64,000 nucleotides of DNA from CBDFKK01 sp965248815 (GCA_965248815.1 CBDFKK010000008.1:620001-684000); one strand, 5' to 3'; positions 34,424 to 44,062 are shown, counted from the stretch's first letter. The notes: generated by a model from the letters alone, not told the origin. Numbers and translations are program-made.

Positions 34424-37400
34424 TTAATTCACGCTCGTCTCGGGCGTGCCGGCATCGCTGACCTTCAGCCGGTTGCGCAGTTGCTCCATAAAGGCTTCAA
34501 GCGTGTCGGTCGAGGCAATGTGGCTGGCGAGTTCGCGGAACTCGACACCTTCGGTATTGATCTCTTCAGTGATGATTTCAAACCCGTCCGCATCCGGACT
34601 TTGTGACATCTTTTCTCCGAACTTGCGGCGCAGACGCTCAAGCCCGCGATCGTCTTCGGCAAGCGCGAAGGCCACCGCCGCGCGCATGACGTCGGAGCGC
34701 TCTTCGTTGCCCATCGCGCAGGGCGTACGCCAGCGATCGCCGAGCCGCACCTCGATCTTTTCAGCGGCCATGGGCCAATCTTCCGACTCCCAATAAATGT
34801 CCTCGCGCAAGCGATCCGCTTCCGGGTCATCGTCGCCGTTGATGAGTTCTAACGCATGGTCGAACTGTTCGATTTCGGCAAGCGCGCGGGCTTCAAGCAA
34901 TCGCCGCGCATGGGTGACGGACTTGGGCAGCCGCGTCTGTCGCGTGCTGCGGATCGCCTGAAGCGCCTTGCTGGGCTTGTGGTCCATCAAATAGATCATG
35001 GCGAGCCGTGTCGCTACTTGCGCGCGGGCCACGCCACGCAGGCGCTGATGGGTTTGGTGCTCGAGCAATTCAGCCGCCTGCTCCAAAAGATCAAACGCGA
35101 CGAGGCGGTCGGCCAAGCGGCGGATCATGTCGTCGCCATCGCGTCCGATCGGTGTCAAATCCTTGAAGTCGTTGTAAAGAGCCAAGGCCTGAACAGGGGG
35201 AATGTTGGCGATGCTTTCTTCGAGGAAAAGTTTCTTGAAAACGTCGCTCATGCTTTCGTTGATTTCTCCGGCCACTTGGCTTTCGGGATAGTTGGTCACA
35301 GCTTGGCGCATAATGGAGAGGCCTTGGCGGTAGTCGCCGCTGTCGACATAGACCCGGCCTAGCTCGTGAAGCATGGCCAATTCCAAATCGTCACCCCGCC
35401 ATTGAAAGCGCAGCACTTCCAAACGCTCGATCACTTCCTCGTCGGGAAGTTCCCCCATGCGATAAAGCAAGAGCGTTTTGGCTAATGTCGCTTGAACAAC
35501 TGAACGCTCGGAACCGCGTAGTATGACACGCTGATAATGCTGGAGTGCCTCGCCTTCCTTATTCATAGCTTCGAGCATTCGGCCGCGAACGAATTCCGCC
35601 TCTGCTAATAATTTGTCACCGATCTCTGAGGTGGGCAGCGCATCCAAATGACGCTGAACGCGCGCGACGTCGTTGGCCTTGAGCCAGGCTTCGGCCGCGT
35701 CAATATGAAAGCGCGCTTGCCAGTCTGGAGGATAACGGCTGATCGCCGCCTCACCCTGTTCGAGATAACGCCGTGCACCAGCGTGGTTGCCAAGTTGGTT
35801 GAGCGCGGCGCCGCGCCAGAGCGCTGCATTCATACTGCTTTCCAAAGGTGCAGCCTTGAATGCATCGACCGCATCCTCATAACGCCGGCTCATATATTGA
35901 GCCACACCCCAGAGCATGGCGAAGCTCGGATCGAGGGACATGGTTTCGTCTTCTTCGGCCAACTCCTCCAAAACGCCGATGGCCTCGTGGGCCATGTCGT
36001 GAGCGAGATAGAACCGGGCGAGGATCATGCGGCCCACGGACGGGCCGTAGTCAACGTTAACTTCAGGCGAGCGGATAACATTAAAGTTCAGCTCATTCGC
36101 CCTTTTTATGTACTCGTCCTCAGAACCTTTTCTCCAGGCTTTGAAATCGACAAAGGTGGGATCCGCCACCGCGCCGAGCGGTGTGCGTTTGACCAGCTGC
36201 TCCGTCGTGCCGTTGCCAGAAAGGGTCAGCCCAAGGTCGCGGCCAATTTCGACGCCGGCGCCGACGCGACGGACGAAAACGTCATCCGATATCGCTTGAA
36301 TGATGAGACCGTGAGCGGAGCTCAGCGCAATGAATTCGATAAAACGCTGCGCGGTGACGAGACCGTGAGCCGGACCGGTCGCTGTGATCACCGCCAGACT
36401 GTCGCCGACTTCCGGATCGGTCAGCCAATGAATGTCGCCGAAGCCGTCATAGGGCACTAACACGCGCGAACGCCCGAGGCCGTCGGCCGCACGGGTTAGA
36501 TTGAGCGGCGCAGTCGGCTCGGCAATGGTCTCGCCGAGAATTATCGTCCATGAGTTATCCTCGGCCTTAGCAGTCATCAACAGACGATCGGCCACCTTCA
36601 AGCGTACAATGCGAATCGTACGATCGACTGTCGATGTGACAGATGAGACATATTGCCGAAAATCTTGATCAAGCCTCATGACGCCATCGAGAGGTGACGT
36701 GTCTTCCGCAATGATCCAGACATATTGCCCTCGGCGAAATGCGGCAATCGGAACCTCGTGGTCCCAACGCATGAGAACATGAAGATTGCCGTCCTTCTCG
36801 TAGGCCGCAAAGTTCGCATCAGGATCAATTTGAGGCGTGGCACCTGAGTCCGCATCGGCCGCAGGCTCATTGGTTTCTTGCGGCAGAGATGTCTCATCAG
36901 CTGGCGGGACATCACTTTCCATGACCGCGCCTACCACTTTTGTTTCATCTTCGCCGGGCGTCACGAGCGATGACTGCATCTCAGCGTCCGTCACTTCGTC
37001 GGCTTGATCTTGCCCCCATTCCACGCCAACAGATGATGCGGCTTCAGCCAGTTCGTCTGCATCCTCGGTCGGTTCATTGGATGCGACTTCAATTTTTTCT
37101 GTCTTTTCTGCTGCTGCCTCGGAGAAGACCGGCTCAGCTTCCCCCCGCCGCAAATTTGCTGTCAGATTGACAGGTCCGTCTTGCGGTATGTCGGACTTGC
37201 CGGTGAGAGCTTGTGCATCATTGCGCCGTAAGGTGAGCTTCGGCGACAGGACATCGACAACGACATGATCGTCTTCACGGTAGTGCCGCATGCCCGCATC
37301 CGCATTGATCTCTATCGTCACGGTCAAGGTATTGGCTTTGATAGATTTGTCGGCAGTTTTGACGAATTGCGGCGGGTCGACTCGCAAGCCGACAATGTTG

Positions 37401-37999
37401 GGATCGGCGGCCTTGGCAAATCTCAACGTAACTAGACCATTTTCAAGCTTAGCGTCATAGGCCACACGCTTCGGCCATTCAAATACGATGCGGCTGAATT
37501 CCTTTTGCCGGCCTACTCGTACCCCTAGCGGCCTGATTTCGATCGGCCCGAAGTCTCCATCCTCGATGACGATCGCCTGCTGCTGATTGTCCAGTTCACT
37601 TTGAGGGTCGAGGGACGGCGGGTCACCGGGAAAGCCATAGGGCACCAAATCGACCGCGACTTGATTCTCCGCTTCCGAAGTGTGCAGTCGAAAATTGCGC
37701 TTGAGCGCCAGGCGCAATGAGCGCCGATTAGGATCCTGGCGTACCAGCGACACATAACGCGGCAAGCTGCGGCTCAAGAGGGCGACGTCGATATCGAACG
37801 GGCTCTGAAACTGAATTACAAGAACACCATTTTCAATGCGCGCCTCATATTCGGGAGGTGATGGAAATTCCATCAACAGGCGCGCGTAGCCGCCTGTCGT
37901 ATCGGTGCTGAAGGGAACATTTTGAGCGCGCGCCACAGATGTCACGCTCATTATGCCGGCTATCAGCGCGGCAACTCCCCAAATCGGTACTCTCAACAT
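34424..37999 (-). CDS. Large periplasmic TPR protein of the flagellar locus
   Basis: A 1191-residue exported protein with a signal peptide (MLRVPIWGVAALIAGIMSVTSVARAQ). The N-terminal 250 residues are beta-rich with repeats of the form 'YxARIENGVLVIQF / YDAKLENGLVTLRF', an AMIN-like pattern; a long acidic linker follows (about 290-400), then helical TPR-type repeats to the end (e.g. EAWLKANDVARVQRHLDALP, LHELGRVYVDSGDYRQGLSIMRQAV). The position next to MotE, FliM and FliL suggests a structural role around the motor or cell wall, but this is inference. The start at 37999 is chosen for its signal sequence. Its last 24 residues are duplicated at 32002-32079. Confidence 0.75.
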   Translation of the reverse strand: MLRVPIWGVAALIAGIMSVTSVARAQNVPFSTDTTGGYARLLMEFPSPPEYEARIENGVLVIQFQSPFDIDVALLSRSLPRYVSLVRQDPNRRSLRLALKRNFRLHTSEAENQVAVDLVPYGFPGDPPSLDPQSELDNQQQAIVIEDGDFGPIEIRPLGVRVGRQKEFSRIVFEWPKRVAYDAKLENGLVTLRFAKAADPNIVGLRVDPPQFVKTADKSIKANTLTVTIEINADAGMRHYREDDHVVVDVLSPKLTLRRNDAQALTGKSDIPQDGPVNLTANLRRGEAEPVFSEAAAEKTEKIEVASNEPTEDADELAEAASSVGVEWGQDQADEVTDAEMQSSLVTPGEDETKVVGAVMESDVPPADETSLPQETNEPAADADSGATPQIDPDANFAAYEKDGNLHVLMRWDHEVPIAAFRRGQYVWIIAEDTSPLDGVMRLDQDFRQYVSSVTSTVDRTIRIVRLKVADRLLMTAKAEDNSWTIILGETIAEPTAPLNLTRAADGLGRSRVLVPYDGFGDIHWLTDPEVGDSLAVITATGPAHGLVTAQRFIEFIALSSAHGLIIQAISDDVFVRRVGAGVEIGRDLGLTLSGNGTTEQLVKRTPLGAVADPTFVDFKAWRKGSEDEYIKRANELNFNVIRSPEVNVDYGPSVGRMILARFYLAHDMAHEAIGVLEELAEEDETMSLDPSFAMLWGVAQYMSRRYEDAVDAFKAAPLESSMNAALWRGAALNQLGNHAGARRYLEQGEAAISRYPPDWQARFHIDAAEAWLKANDVARVQRHLDALPTSEIGDKLLAEAEFVRGRMLEAMNKEGEALQHYQRVILRGSERSVVQATLAKTLLLYRMGELPDEEVIERLEVLRFQWRGDDLELAMLHELGRVYVDSGDYRQGLSIMRQAVTNYPESQVAGEINESMSDVFKKLFLEESIANIPPVQALALYNDFKDLTPIGRDGDDMIRRLADRLVAFDLLEQAAELLEHQTHQRLRGVARAQVATRLAMIYLMDHKPSKALQAIRSTRQTRLPKSVTHARRLLEARALAEIEQFDHALELINGDDDPEADRLREDIYWESEDWPMAAEKIEVRLGDRWRTPCAMGNEERSDVMRAAVAFALAEDDRGLERLRRKFGEKMSQSPDADGFEIITEEINTEGVEFRELASHIASTDTLEAFMEQLRNRLKVSDAGTPETSVN

Positions 38000-38082
38000 C
38001 GTTCCCCACCTACCCCTTTGGGAACAAAACAAAATCGATACTCAAATCGCCGCCGGCAAGCGGCGGTCTTTGTTAAATTCTC

Positions 38083-38814
38083 TTAGCTCTTCTCTCGAAT
38101 TTTACCTTGTGGAGCTCCACCCTCATTGAGCGCCGGTAGCTCTAAACGCGTTGCCAGCATTTCAGTCAACTCTTGTGCCGCATCAGCATCCATTTGCGCC
38201 ATGATCGCCGCCATCTTTTGTTCTTTCATGCGGGCTGACACATCGAGCAATATATCTGTATCCAATAATTCGAAAATGCGGGCCGCATCTTTCGCCTTCA
38301 TGGTCTTGTAGACTTTAACAAGGCTGGCCAGCTGCTCTTCCTCTTCTTCATCGCGCAGGACCAGCATTTCTTCGATGTGCTGTTCAATTGCTTTCAGATC
38401 GTCGATTTTTCCGACGACACGCTGCTCAGTCGCGAGCAACATTTTTTCGCGAAGTTCGAGTTCACGCTCTAGAGATTCCAGCGTATCGCGTCGCGATGCT
38501 AGGCTTTGCAGAACTTCAATTTCAGCTTCGGTCATTAGGCCAGGAGCCGTGAGTACAGGACGGCGACCAAAACTCGAATTGTCGACATTGGGAAATTCAG
38601 TGCTACCGGTCTCGGATAGCGCCGCGGTTTCAATTGGCATCTGATTGCCGGCCGGCTCGACGCCAGCCGAAGTCACAGTATCGCTTGCGGCTTGCGCACT
38701 CGACACACCTGCAATTTCAGCCTCAATTTGGGACCAAAGGCCAGGCACCTTTAGGCTCAAGAGCAGCAAAGAGGCAATCATGACTGCCGGAAGAATCTTA
38801 ATAGAGTCCGTCAT
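38083..38814 (-). CDS. MotE-like flagellar protein (MgtE N-domain fold)
   Basis: A 243-residue inner-membrane-anchored protein: one N-terminal helix (ILPAVMIASLLLLSLKVPGLW), a low-complexity stretch, a coiled coil (about 110-165, LQSLASRRDTLESLERELELREKMLLATEQRVVGKIDDLKAIEQHIEEM), and a C-terminal MgtE-N-like domain (MKAKDAARIFELLDTDILLDVSARMKEQKMAAIMAQMDADAAQELTEML). This matches MotE, a chaperone-like partner for MotC in Rhizobium. The ATG at 38814 follows AAGGA. It lies between the DUF6468 gene and the large TPR gene. Confidence 0.82.
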   Translation of the reverse strand: MTDSIKILPAVMIASLLLLSLKVPGLWSQIEAEIAGVSSAQAASDTVTSAGVEPAGNQMPIETAALSETGSTEFPNVDNSSFGRRPVLTAPGLMTEAEIEVLQSLASRRDTLESLERELELREKMLLATEQRVVGKIDDLKAIEQHIEEMLVLRDEEEEEQLASLVKVYKTMKAKDAARIFELLDTDILLDVSARMKEQKMAAIMAQMDADAAQELTEMLATRLELPALNEGGAPQGKIREKS

Positions 38815-38892
38815 CCCTAAGCGTCCTTCACACCCCCTGGTTAGATCTGTCCGAATGCAGTTTCGCATTCGATCGTTTTGTTAATCTTGTTA

Positions 38893-39363
38893 TTACCGCG
38901 CTTCCCTTAGCGCCTTAAGAAAATCGGATTGAACCGTTTGCAAGGCTTCTTCGGAAAGCGACGGAGAGTCATCTGTTTCGTCAACTTCTCTTGCGCGATT
39001 CGTGCCAAACGTTGTTTCGTCAGCGGCAGGTTCACTAGGTTCTGACTTCGTCGCACCGCCCGCCAATCGATCCGCTATGTTGTTACCGGCTTCGATCATG
39101 ACCGACAATTCGTCACTCAATGCGCGTGCCTTGGTGACCACATCTCGTAAATCGCCGCCTGCCGCATCGCCTGCGATCTTAAGCTGCGCCACGCTGCCTT
39201 GGGCGCGCTCGGTAGCCGAATTCAGTCCGCCAATCAGTTCCTTCAATCCGTCCTGTCCGCTGCGCAGCTGGCGAAGCCGACGATCAAGGATAAAGCAATA
39301 AACGACCGTCATGACCAAGAGTATGGCCACGAGACCTTCCAGCAATAATCCGATCGGTAACAC
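38893..39363 (-). CDS. DUF6468-type flagellar-locus membrane protein
   Basis: A 156-residue single-span protein: an N-terminal membrane helix (LLLEGLVAILLVMTVVYCFIL), then LDRRLRQLRSGQDGLKELIGGLNSATERAQGSVAQLK, a coiled-coil segment, and an acidic C-terminus. The pattern is that of the uncharacterised protein encoded downstream of fliM in many Alphaproteobacteria. The start is taken as the GTG at 39363, which lies 9 bases after the fliM stop; the frame is open further upstream but overlaps fliM. Confidence 0.68.
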   Translation of the reverse strand: MLPIGLLLEGLVAILLVMTVVYCFILDRRLRQLRSGQDGLKELIGGLNSATERAQGSVAQLKIAGDAAGGDLRDVVTKARALSDELSVMIEAGNNIADRLAGGATKSEPSEPAADETTFGTNRAREVDETDDSPSLSEEALQTVQSDFLKALREAR

Positions 39364-39371
39364 GCTCGCTA

Positions 39372-40502
39372 CTAGCCTAACTTCTTGTGGATGCGGAGTG
39401 GCTCTTCGACCCGCACGGCAATGTTGCCGTTGACGCGGCCCATACGGCCACGAGTTAGAGGAATACCTCCGCACTTCAGTTGAATTTCGCTGTCGGGCGT
39501 CGTTGCCAAAAGCAAGGTTTGCCCGATTTCAAACTTCATAACATCGCTCAGCGTCATTAATTGTTCGTCAAGAACCGCATCAATTTTAAGTTTTGTTGAC
39601 CATAATTCAGTTGCTAGATGGCCTTCCCAAATCGTGTCCCGGCCGAACTTTTCGCCCATGAACATTTGCAATAGCAACTTACGAATGGGTTCAAGTGTGG
39701 CGTACGGCAGAAGCAATTCGATGCGTCCGCCCCGATCTTCCATATCGATTCGCAACTTGACCAGGATCGCTGCATTTGACGGTCGAGCAATCGCCGCGAA
39801 CCGCGGATTGGTTTCCAATCGATCGAGCGAAAATGAAACCTCGGCAAGGGGATCAAATGCCGCGTGCAAATCGGAGAGCACGACTTCGACCATGCGTTGA
39901 ATGAGCGTACGCTCAATGGTCGTATAGGGACGACCTTCAATGCGCATGGCGGCGGTGCCGCGCCGACCACCGAGCAACACGTCGACGATCGAATAGATTA
40001 GATTTGAATCGACAGCGAACAGTCCGTAATTATCGAGCTCCTCCGCCCTAAAAACCGCGAGAATGGCCGGCAGCGGAATCGAGTTTAAGTAATCGCCAAA
40101 ACGGATGGACGAGATGTTGTCGAGACTGACTTCTACATTGTCCGATGTAAAATTGCGCAAGCTGGTCGTCATGAGGCGTACGAGACGGTCGAAGACGATT
40201 TCCAGCATCGGCAAGCGCTCGTACGACACCAAGGCTGAGTTGACGATCGCCTGAATGCCGGTGCGATCCGCATCGTCCGCATCCACATCGAAGCCCAGCA
40301 GACTATCGATTTCGTCTTGATTGAGAACGCGCTCACCGGAATCGTGGCCACCGATGGCCGGTGCATCTTCGGCGCCTTCTTCGGCCATCGCCTCCCAGGC
40401 TGCGGCCATGGCGTCATCGGAGCTGGTACCATCCCCGCCTTCAGCCATGGCTTCCCATTCGGCTGCCATCGCATCCTGATCTACGTCGTCGTCGCCTGCC
40501 AT
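39372..40502 (-). CDS. fliM: Flagellar motor switch protein FliM
   Basis: Part of the C ring that binds CheY-P and FliG. The 376-residue protein has an extended acidic N-terminus with two similar segments (DAMAAEWEAMAEGGDG / DAMAAAWEAMAEEG), then the conserved LNQDEIDSLLGFD, the middle FliM domain (IQAIVNSALVSYERLPMLEIVFDRLVRLMTTSLRNF) and a SpoA C-terminal domain. Typical FliM starts near the EIDSLL motif, so the about 60-residue lead is longer than in many bacteria. Intact. Confidence 0.95.
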   Translation of the reverse strand: MAGDDDVDQDAMAAEWEAMAEGGDGTSSDDAMAAAWEAMAEEGAEDAPAIGGHDSGERVLNQDEIDSLLGFDVDADDADRTGIQAIVNSALVSYERLPMLEIVFDRLVRLMTTSLRNFTSDNVEVSLDNISSIRFGDYLNSIPLPAILAVFRAEELDNYGLFAVDSNLIYSIVDVLLGGRRGTAAMRIEGRPYTTIERTLIQRMVEVVLSDLHAAFDPLAEVSFSLDRLETNPRFAAIARPSNAAILVKLRIDMEDRGGRIELLLPYATLEPIRKLLLQMFMGEKFGRDTIWEGHLATELWSTKLKIDAVLDEQLMTLSDVMKFEIGQTLLLATTPDSEIQLKCGGIPLTRGRMGRVNGNIAVRVEEPLRIHKKLG

Positions 40503-40533
40503 ATATGATTCACTCTGTGAAACTCGAGGACGC

Positions 40534-41070
40534 TTACTGAACGATCATCTCTTTGAAGAGAACGTCTTTAACTTCGACTGGTACTGCTGCATTGATCCGT
40601 CGCAGCAACTCGGTTTTCAGATGGAACATGCCCGCCGAACCGTTGAGATCGGCAACGCGCAGCTCTCTCAAATAAACCTGAAAGCGATCGATAACCCGCG
40701 GCAAAACTGGCTCGATGAGCTCGATTGAACTTTCATCTTCAAGTTCAATCGCGACTTTTAGTTTGAGGTACGTGTTCCCACGGCCACCTGTGTTGAGATT
40801 TACAAGCATTTCCGGCAAGTCGTAAAAGACCAATTGCTCGCCTTGGTCGGCCCCCTCGGCATGCTCACCTTCGGCCATTTCTTGCTCATCGCCGCCGGCG
40901 AAAAAGAAGTAGTAGCCCGCCCCGCCGCCTATCGCCAAAACCAAAATTGGCAAGCAAATAAACAGAACGATCGTTTTGCCGCTTAACTTTTTCTTAGCTG
41001 GCGCCTCTTCAGAACCTTCCTCGCCGTCTTCGACTTCGTCCAGTTCGGTATCTTCTTCCGTATCGGCCAT
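40534..41070 (-). CDS. fliL: Flagellar basal body-associated protein FliL
   Basis: A 178-residue FliL: acidic cytosolic N-terminus, one membrane helix (TIVLFICLPILVLAIGGGAGYYFFF), and a periplasmic domain (FYDLPEMLVNLNTGGRGNTYLKLKVAIELED ... LRRINAAVPVEVKDVLFKEMIVQ) that associates with stators. The ATG at 41070 starts at MADTEEDTE; nine upstream codons are not conserved. The first gene of the fliL-fliM-DUF6468-motE-TPR minus-strand unit. Confidence 0.93.
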   Translation of the reverse strand: MADTEEDTELDEVEDGEEGSEEAPAKKKLSGKTIVLFICLPILVLAIGGGAGYYFFFAGGDEQEMAEGEHAEGADQGEQLVFYDLPEMLVNLNTGGRGNTYLKLKVAIELEDESSIELIEPVLPRVIDRFQVYLRELRVADLNGSAGMFHLKTELLRRINAAVPVEVKDVLFKEMIVQ

Positions 41071-41312
41071 ATCAACTCTTACATTTATCCAACGCAAAAT
41101 TCTGCAATCTGCAATCGACGCGGCGATGATTCCGTGTTTATTAAATTATCGTGGTTGCAGTTAAAGTTTGGTTTGCAATTTGCTCAAAACGACGCTTTTA
41201 CCAGCAAAAAACGGCAATTCTTGCCGGGCAAGCGCTGCCAAACGCGCCATAACTGCCCAGTTCAAACTACATCACTCGAACTTAATTATTTGAAAACAAA
41301 GGGTTTTGCCCA

Positions 41313-41328
41313 TGGCATGGGGTGTGCA
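41313..41328 (+). promoter_or_regulatory. Sigma-54 promoter for flgFGAH
   Basis: TGGCATGGGGTGTGCA has the GG and GC doublets exactly 10 bases apart and matches TGGCACG-N4-TTGCA at nearly all positions. It lies 100 bases upstream of the flgF ATG, in the same direction. Rod and hook genes are sigma-54/FlbD-dependent in Caulobacter. The rest of 41071-41427 has no gene. Confidence 0.75.
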
Positions 41329-41427
41329 ATTCGGCCTTAGTCCGGCGAATACGACGTAGTCGGACGATTACGGTTAAGAAAGTCCAAACGACTCAAGAGC
41401 GGTTCAACTGGCAGAAAGGCAGACCCG

Positions 41428-42159
41428 ATGAGTAACGCGACAATGATTGGCCTTTCGCAGCAGATGGCGCTGCAAAAGACAATGGATATCATTGCCAATA
41501 ATCTCGCCAACACCAATACAACCGGCTTCAAATCCGAAAGCATGCTCTTTCAGGAGTACGTTGCGGATATTGAAAACGAAAGCGGCACGCAAATGACGAT
41601 GTCCTATGTCGTGGACAATGGCGTCAGTCGTGATTTCGCTGAAGGTAACATTCTGATTACCAACAACACCTTTGATGTTGCGATCAAAGGCGACGGATTT
41701 TTTACGGTCCAGACCGAGAACGGCGACCGCTACACAAGGAACGGTCACTTCACCATCGATGGTCAAGGTCAATTGACAACGACTCAGGGCGACGTCGTTC
41801 TAGGAGAAGGTGGCGCCCCCATCACGCTAGGGCAAGACGAAGGTGTGATCGCAGTCCTCGAAGATGGAACAATATCATCGGACCTTGGAACGCGCGGCAG
41901 ACTCGCGCTGGTAAAATTCGACGATGAAACGCTGCTCGTCAAAGAAGGCAGCAGTCTTCTTAACACCGCGCAAGTGCCCAATCCGGTCGACGACCCTCAT
42001 CTCGTACAAGGTGCTATTGAGCAATCAAATGTCGCTCCGATCATCGAGATGACAAAAATGATCGACGTATTGCGCGCCTACCAATCGGCGGGACGACTGA
42101 TTGAAACCGGCGAAGGACTAACCGTCCGCGCCATTCGCGAACTTGGAACATCAGGCTAA
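41428..42159 (+). CDS. flgF: Flagellar rod protein FlgF
   Basis: A 243-residue proximal rod protein with the N-terminal flagellin-fold motif (QQMALQKTMDIIANNLANTNTTGFKSESMLF), a central FlgE/F/G-like domain (GDGFFTVQTENGDRYTRNGHFTIDGQGQL), and the C-terminal helix (VAPIIEMTKMIDVLRAYQSAGRLIETGE). First gene of flgF-flgG-flgA-flgH on the plus strand. Intact. Confidence 0.95.
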   Translation: MSNATMIGLSQQMALQKTMDIIANNLANTNTTGFKSESMLFQEYVADIENESGTQMTMSYVVDNGVSRDFAEGNILITNNTFDVAIKGDGFFTVQTENGDRYTRNGHFTIDGQGQLTTTQGDVVLGEGGAPITLGQDEGVIAVLEDGTISSDLGTRGRLALVKFDDETLLVKEGSSLLNTAQVPNPVDDPHLVQGAIEQSNVAPIIEMTKMIDVLRAYQSAGRLIETGEGLTVRAIRELGTSG

Positions 42160-42225
42160 GCCTTGAAAAAACGGGTAAAGCTTGGGCGCTGACTGGCGCG
42201 GTATTCGCTACGGAAGGATGACGGA

Positions 42226-43011
42226 ATGAGAGCTCTTAGCATCGCGGCCACGGGCATGTTGGCACAACAGCTGAACGTGGAAGTGATTTCCAACAACTTA
42301 GCCAATATGAATACGACCGGCTATAAGCGGCAGCGTGCCGAGTTTCAAGATTTGCTCTATCAAAATCTAGAACAAGTCGGTGCAGCCACTTCGGATGCCG
42401 GAACCATCGCGCCGAACGGCGTACAGATCGGCGTCGGCGTGAAGGCGGGTTCCGTCTATCGCATTACCAGCCAAGGCGAAGTGACAAGCACGGAAAACGA
42501 ATTCGATCTTGCCATCCAAGGCCGTGGGTTTTTCCGAATTCAATTGCCTAACGGCGGCGATGCCTACACCCGCGCTGGTGCATTTTCCTTGAGCCCCGAC
42601 GGTCAAATGGTGACCGCCGACGGCTACGTGGTAGCGCCAGGTATCAATATTCCGCAAGACGCGATCGACGTCTTCATCAACGATGTCGGCGAAGTACAAG
42701 TGCGCGTCGATGGCGCTGTCGCACCGCAAGTGGTCGGCCAACTGGAGTTGTCAAACTTCTTCAACGAAGCCGGTCTCGAAGCCATTGGTAACAATCTACT
42801 GCTGGAGTCGGCGGCGTCCGGTCCGGCCAGCGCGGGAACGCCCGGGACGACGGGCTTCGGCACACTGCTTCAAGGTTTCTTGGAGACCTCCAATGTGAAT
42901 GCAGTGTCCGAAATCACGTCCTTAATCACGGCGCAGCGCGCCTACGAGATGAATGCCAAAGTCATCACGACCTCCGATGAAATGCTTTCGGTCACCTCTA
43001 ACCTGAGATAG
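42226..43011 (+). CDS. flgG: Flagellar distal rod protein FlgG
   Basis: A 261-residue distal rod protein, full family length. N-terminus MRALSIAATGMLAQQLNVEVISNNLANMNTTGYKRQRAEFQDLLYQ and C-terminal LETSNVNAVSEITSLITAQRAYEMNAKVI are canonical. It lies 66 bases after flgF. Intact. Confidence 0.97.
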   Translation: MRALSIAATGMLAQQLNVEVISNNLANMNTTGYKRQRAEFQDLLYQNLEQVGAATSDAGTIAPNGVQIGVGVKAGSVYRITSQGEVTSTENEFDLAIQGRGFFRIQLPNGGDAYTRAGAFSLSPDGQMVTADGYVVAPGINIPQDAIDVFINDVGEVQVRVDGAVAPQVVGQLELSNFFNEAGLEAIGNNLLLESAASGPASAGTPGTTGFGTLLQGFLETSNVNAVSEITSLITAQRAYEMNAKVITTSDEMLSVTSNLR

Positions 43012-43044
43012 GCGGCAGCAAGCCCCAACCCATAGGACACAAAC

Positions 43045-44031
43045 ATGTCTTTAACTCGATTTTTCAGCACAAAGGGATTAGCCATCCTCATTGCCATTTC
43101 CATGGCATCTCACGGCGACACCTTTGCAAACCGCATGTCGTACACCGACGTCCTCTTGAAAGGGAACATCGAAGTCAGCGACGATATAGTGACTTTGGGC
43201 GACCTTTTTACCGATACAGGTGAGGCATCACAGATCATGGTCGCAGACGGTCCGCAACCTGGCGGCCGCTTGGCATTGTCAGCAAATCAAATCGCCTCAT
43301 TCGCCGCTTCTCATGGGCTGCTCTGGCAAAACTCCTCAAAATTGAAGCGGGTTGTGGTGACGCGCACAAGCCGTGTCATTGAAACAAGCGAGATCCTCAA
43401 ACACATCGCGCGGGCCCTAGTCGAGGCGGGCGCACCGGAGCGGGTTGAGATTCAGCTGAGCGATTCACGCCTTAAGTTGCACGTCCCAGAAAAAGCAGCG
43501 GCTAATCTCGACGTCATTAACTTGGACTACGACGATGCCAGCGGTATTTTCGAAGCCGAGCTGAAAGTCCCCAACGAGACCTCGCAAGGCCGCATGGTGC
43601 GGATTTCAGGCCGCGCCTATGCGGCATTAGACGTGCCAACTCTAATCAGATACGTAAACCCAGGCGAAATCATTCAAGCCGATGACATCGAGTGGACCGT
43701 GCTCCGCGTAAACCGCGTCAGCCGAAACGCCATTACCGACCAGCAAGCGCTGCTCGGCAAAACCGTAAAACGACGCCTTGCCCCCGGTAAACTTCTGCGC
43801 ACCTCCGATGTTGAAAACCCCGTCGTCGTCACCAAAGGAAGTTTGGTGACCGTCGTTTATCGCACCGGTGCCATGACACTCACCGCCGAAGGCCGTGCCA
43901 TGGAGAATGGCGGCAAAAACGATTCCATAAGGGTAATAAATACCCATTCCAATCGGACCCTACAGGCAAACGTTATCGGTCCCAGTGCCGTGTCTGTCAG
44001 TTCCGCGCAAATTCGGCTATCGGCCTACTAA
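43045..44031 (+). CDS. flgA: Flagellar P-ring assembly chaperone FlgA
   Basis: A 328-residue periplasmic chaperone for FlgI. It has a signal peptide (LAILIAISMASHGDTFAN), a middle domain, and a C-terminal SAF-type domain (VPTLIRYVNPGEIIQADDIEW ... LLGKTVKRRLAPGKLLRTSDVENPVVVTKGSLVTVVYRTGAMTLTAEGRAMENGGKNDSIRV). The gene is intact although its client flgI, 2 kb downstream, carries a stop codon. Confidence 0.93.
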   Translation: MSLTRFFSTKGLAILIAISMASHGDTFANRMSYTDVLLKGNIEVSDDIVTLGDLFTDTGEASQIMVADGPQPGGRLALSANQIASFAASHGLLWQNSSKLKRVVVTRTSRVIETSEILKHIARALVEAGAPERVEIQLSDSRLKLHVPEKAAANLDVINLDYDDASGIFEAELKVPNETSQGRMVRISGRAYAALDVPTLIRYVNPGEIIQADDIEWTVLRVNRVSRNAITDQQALLGKTVKRRLAPGKLLRTSDVENPVVVTKGSLVTVVYRTGAMTLTAEGRAMENGGKNDSIRVINTHSNRTLQANVIGPSAVSVSSAQIRLSAY

Positions 44032-44062
44032 GATTTAGATAACTCAAACTCGGATGTAACTC

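Noticed and set aside
35648..36460. Plus-strand 270-codon frame inside the large TPR gene
   Set aside because: Antisense shadow; no recognisable motif or ribosome site, while the minus frame has signal peptide and repeats.
38878..38893. CtrA-like TTAATCTTGTTATTA between the DUF6468 and motE genes
   Set aside because: The second half is ATTA, not TTAA, and it overlaps the end of a gene inside an operon where a promoter is not expected.
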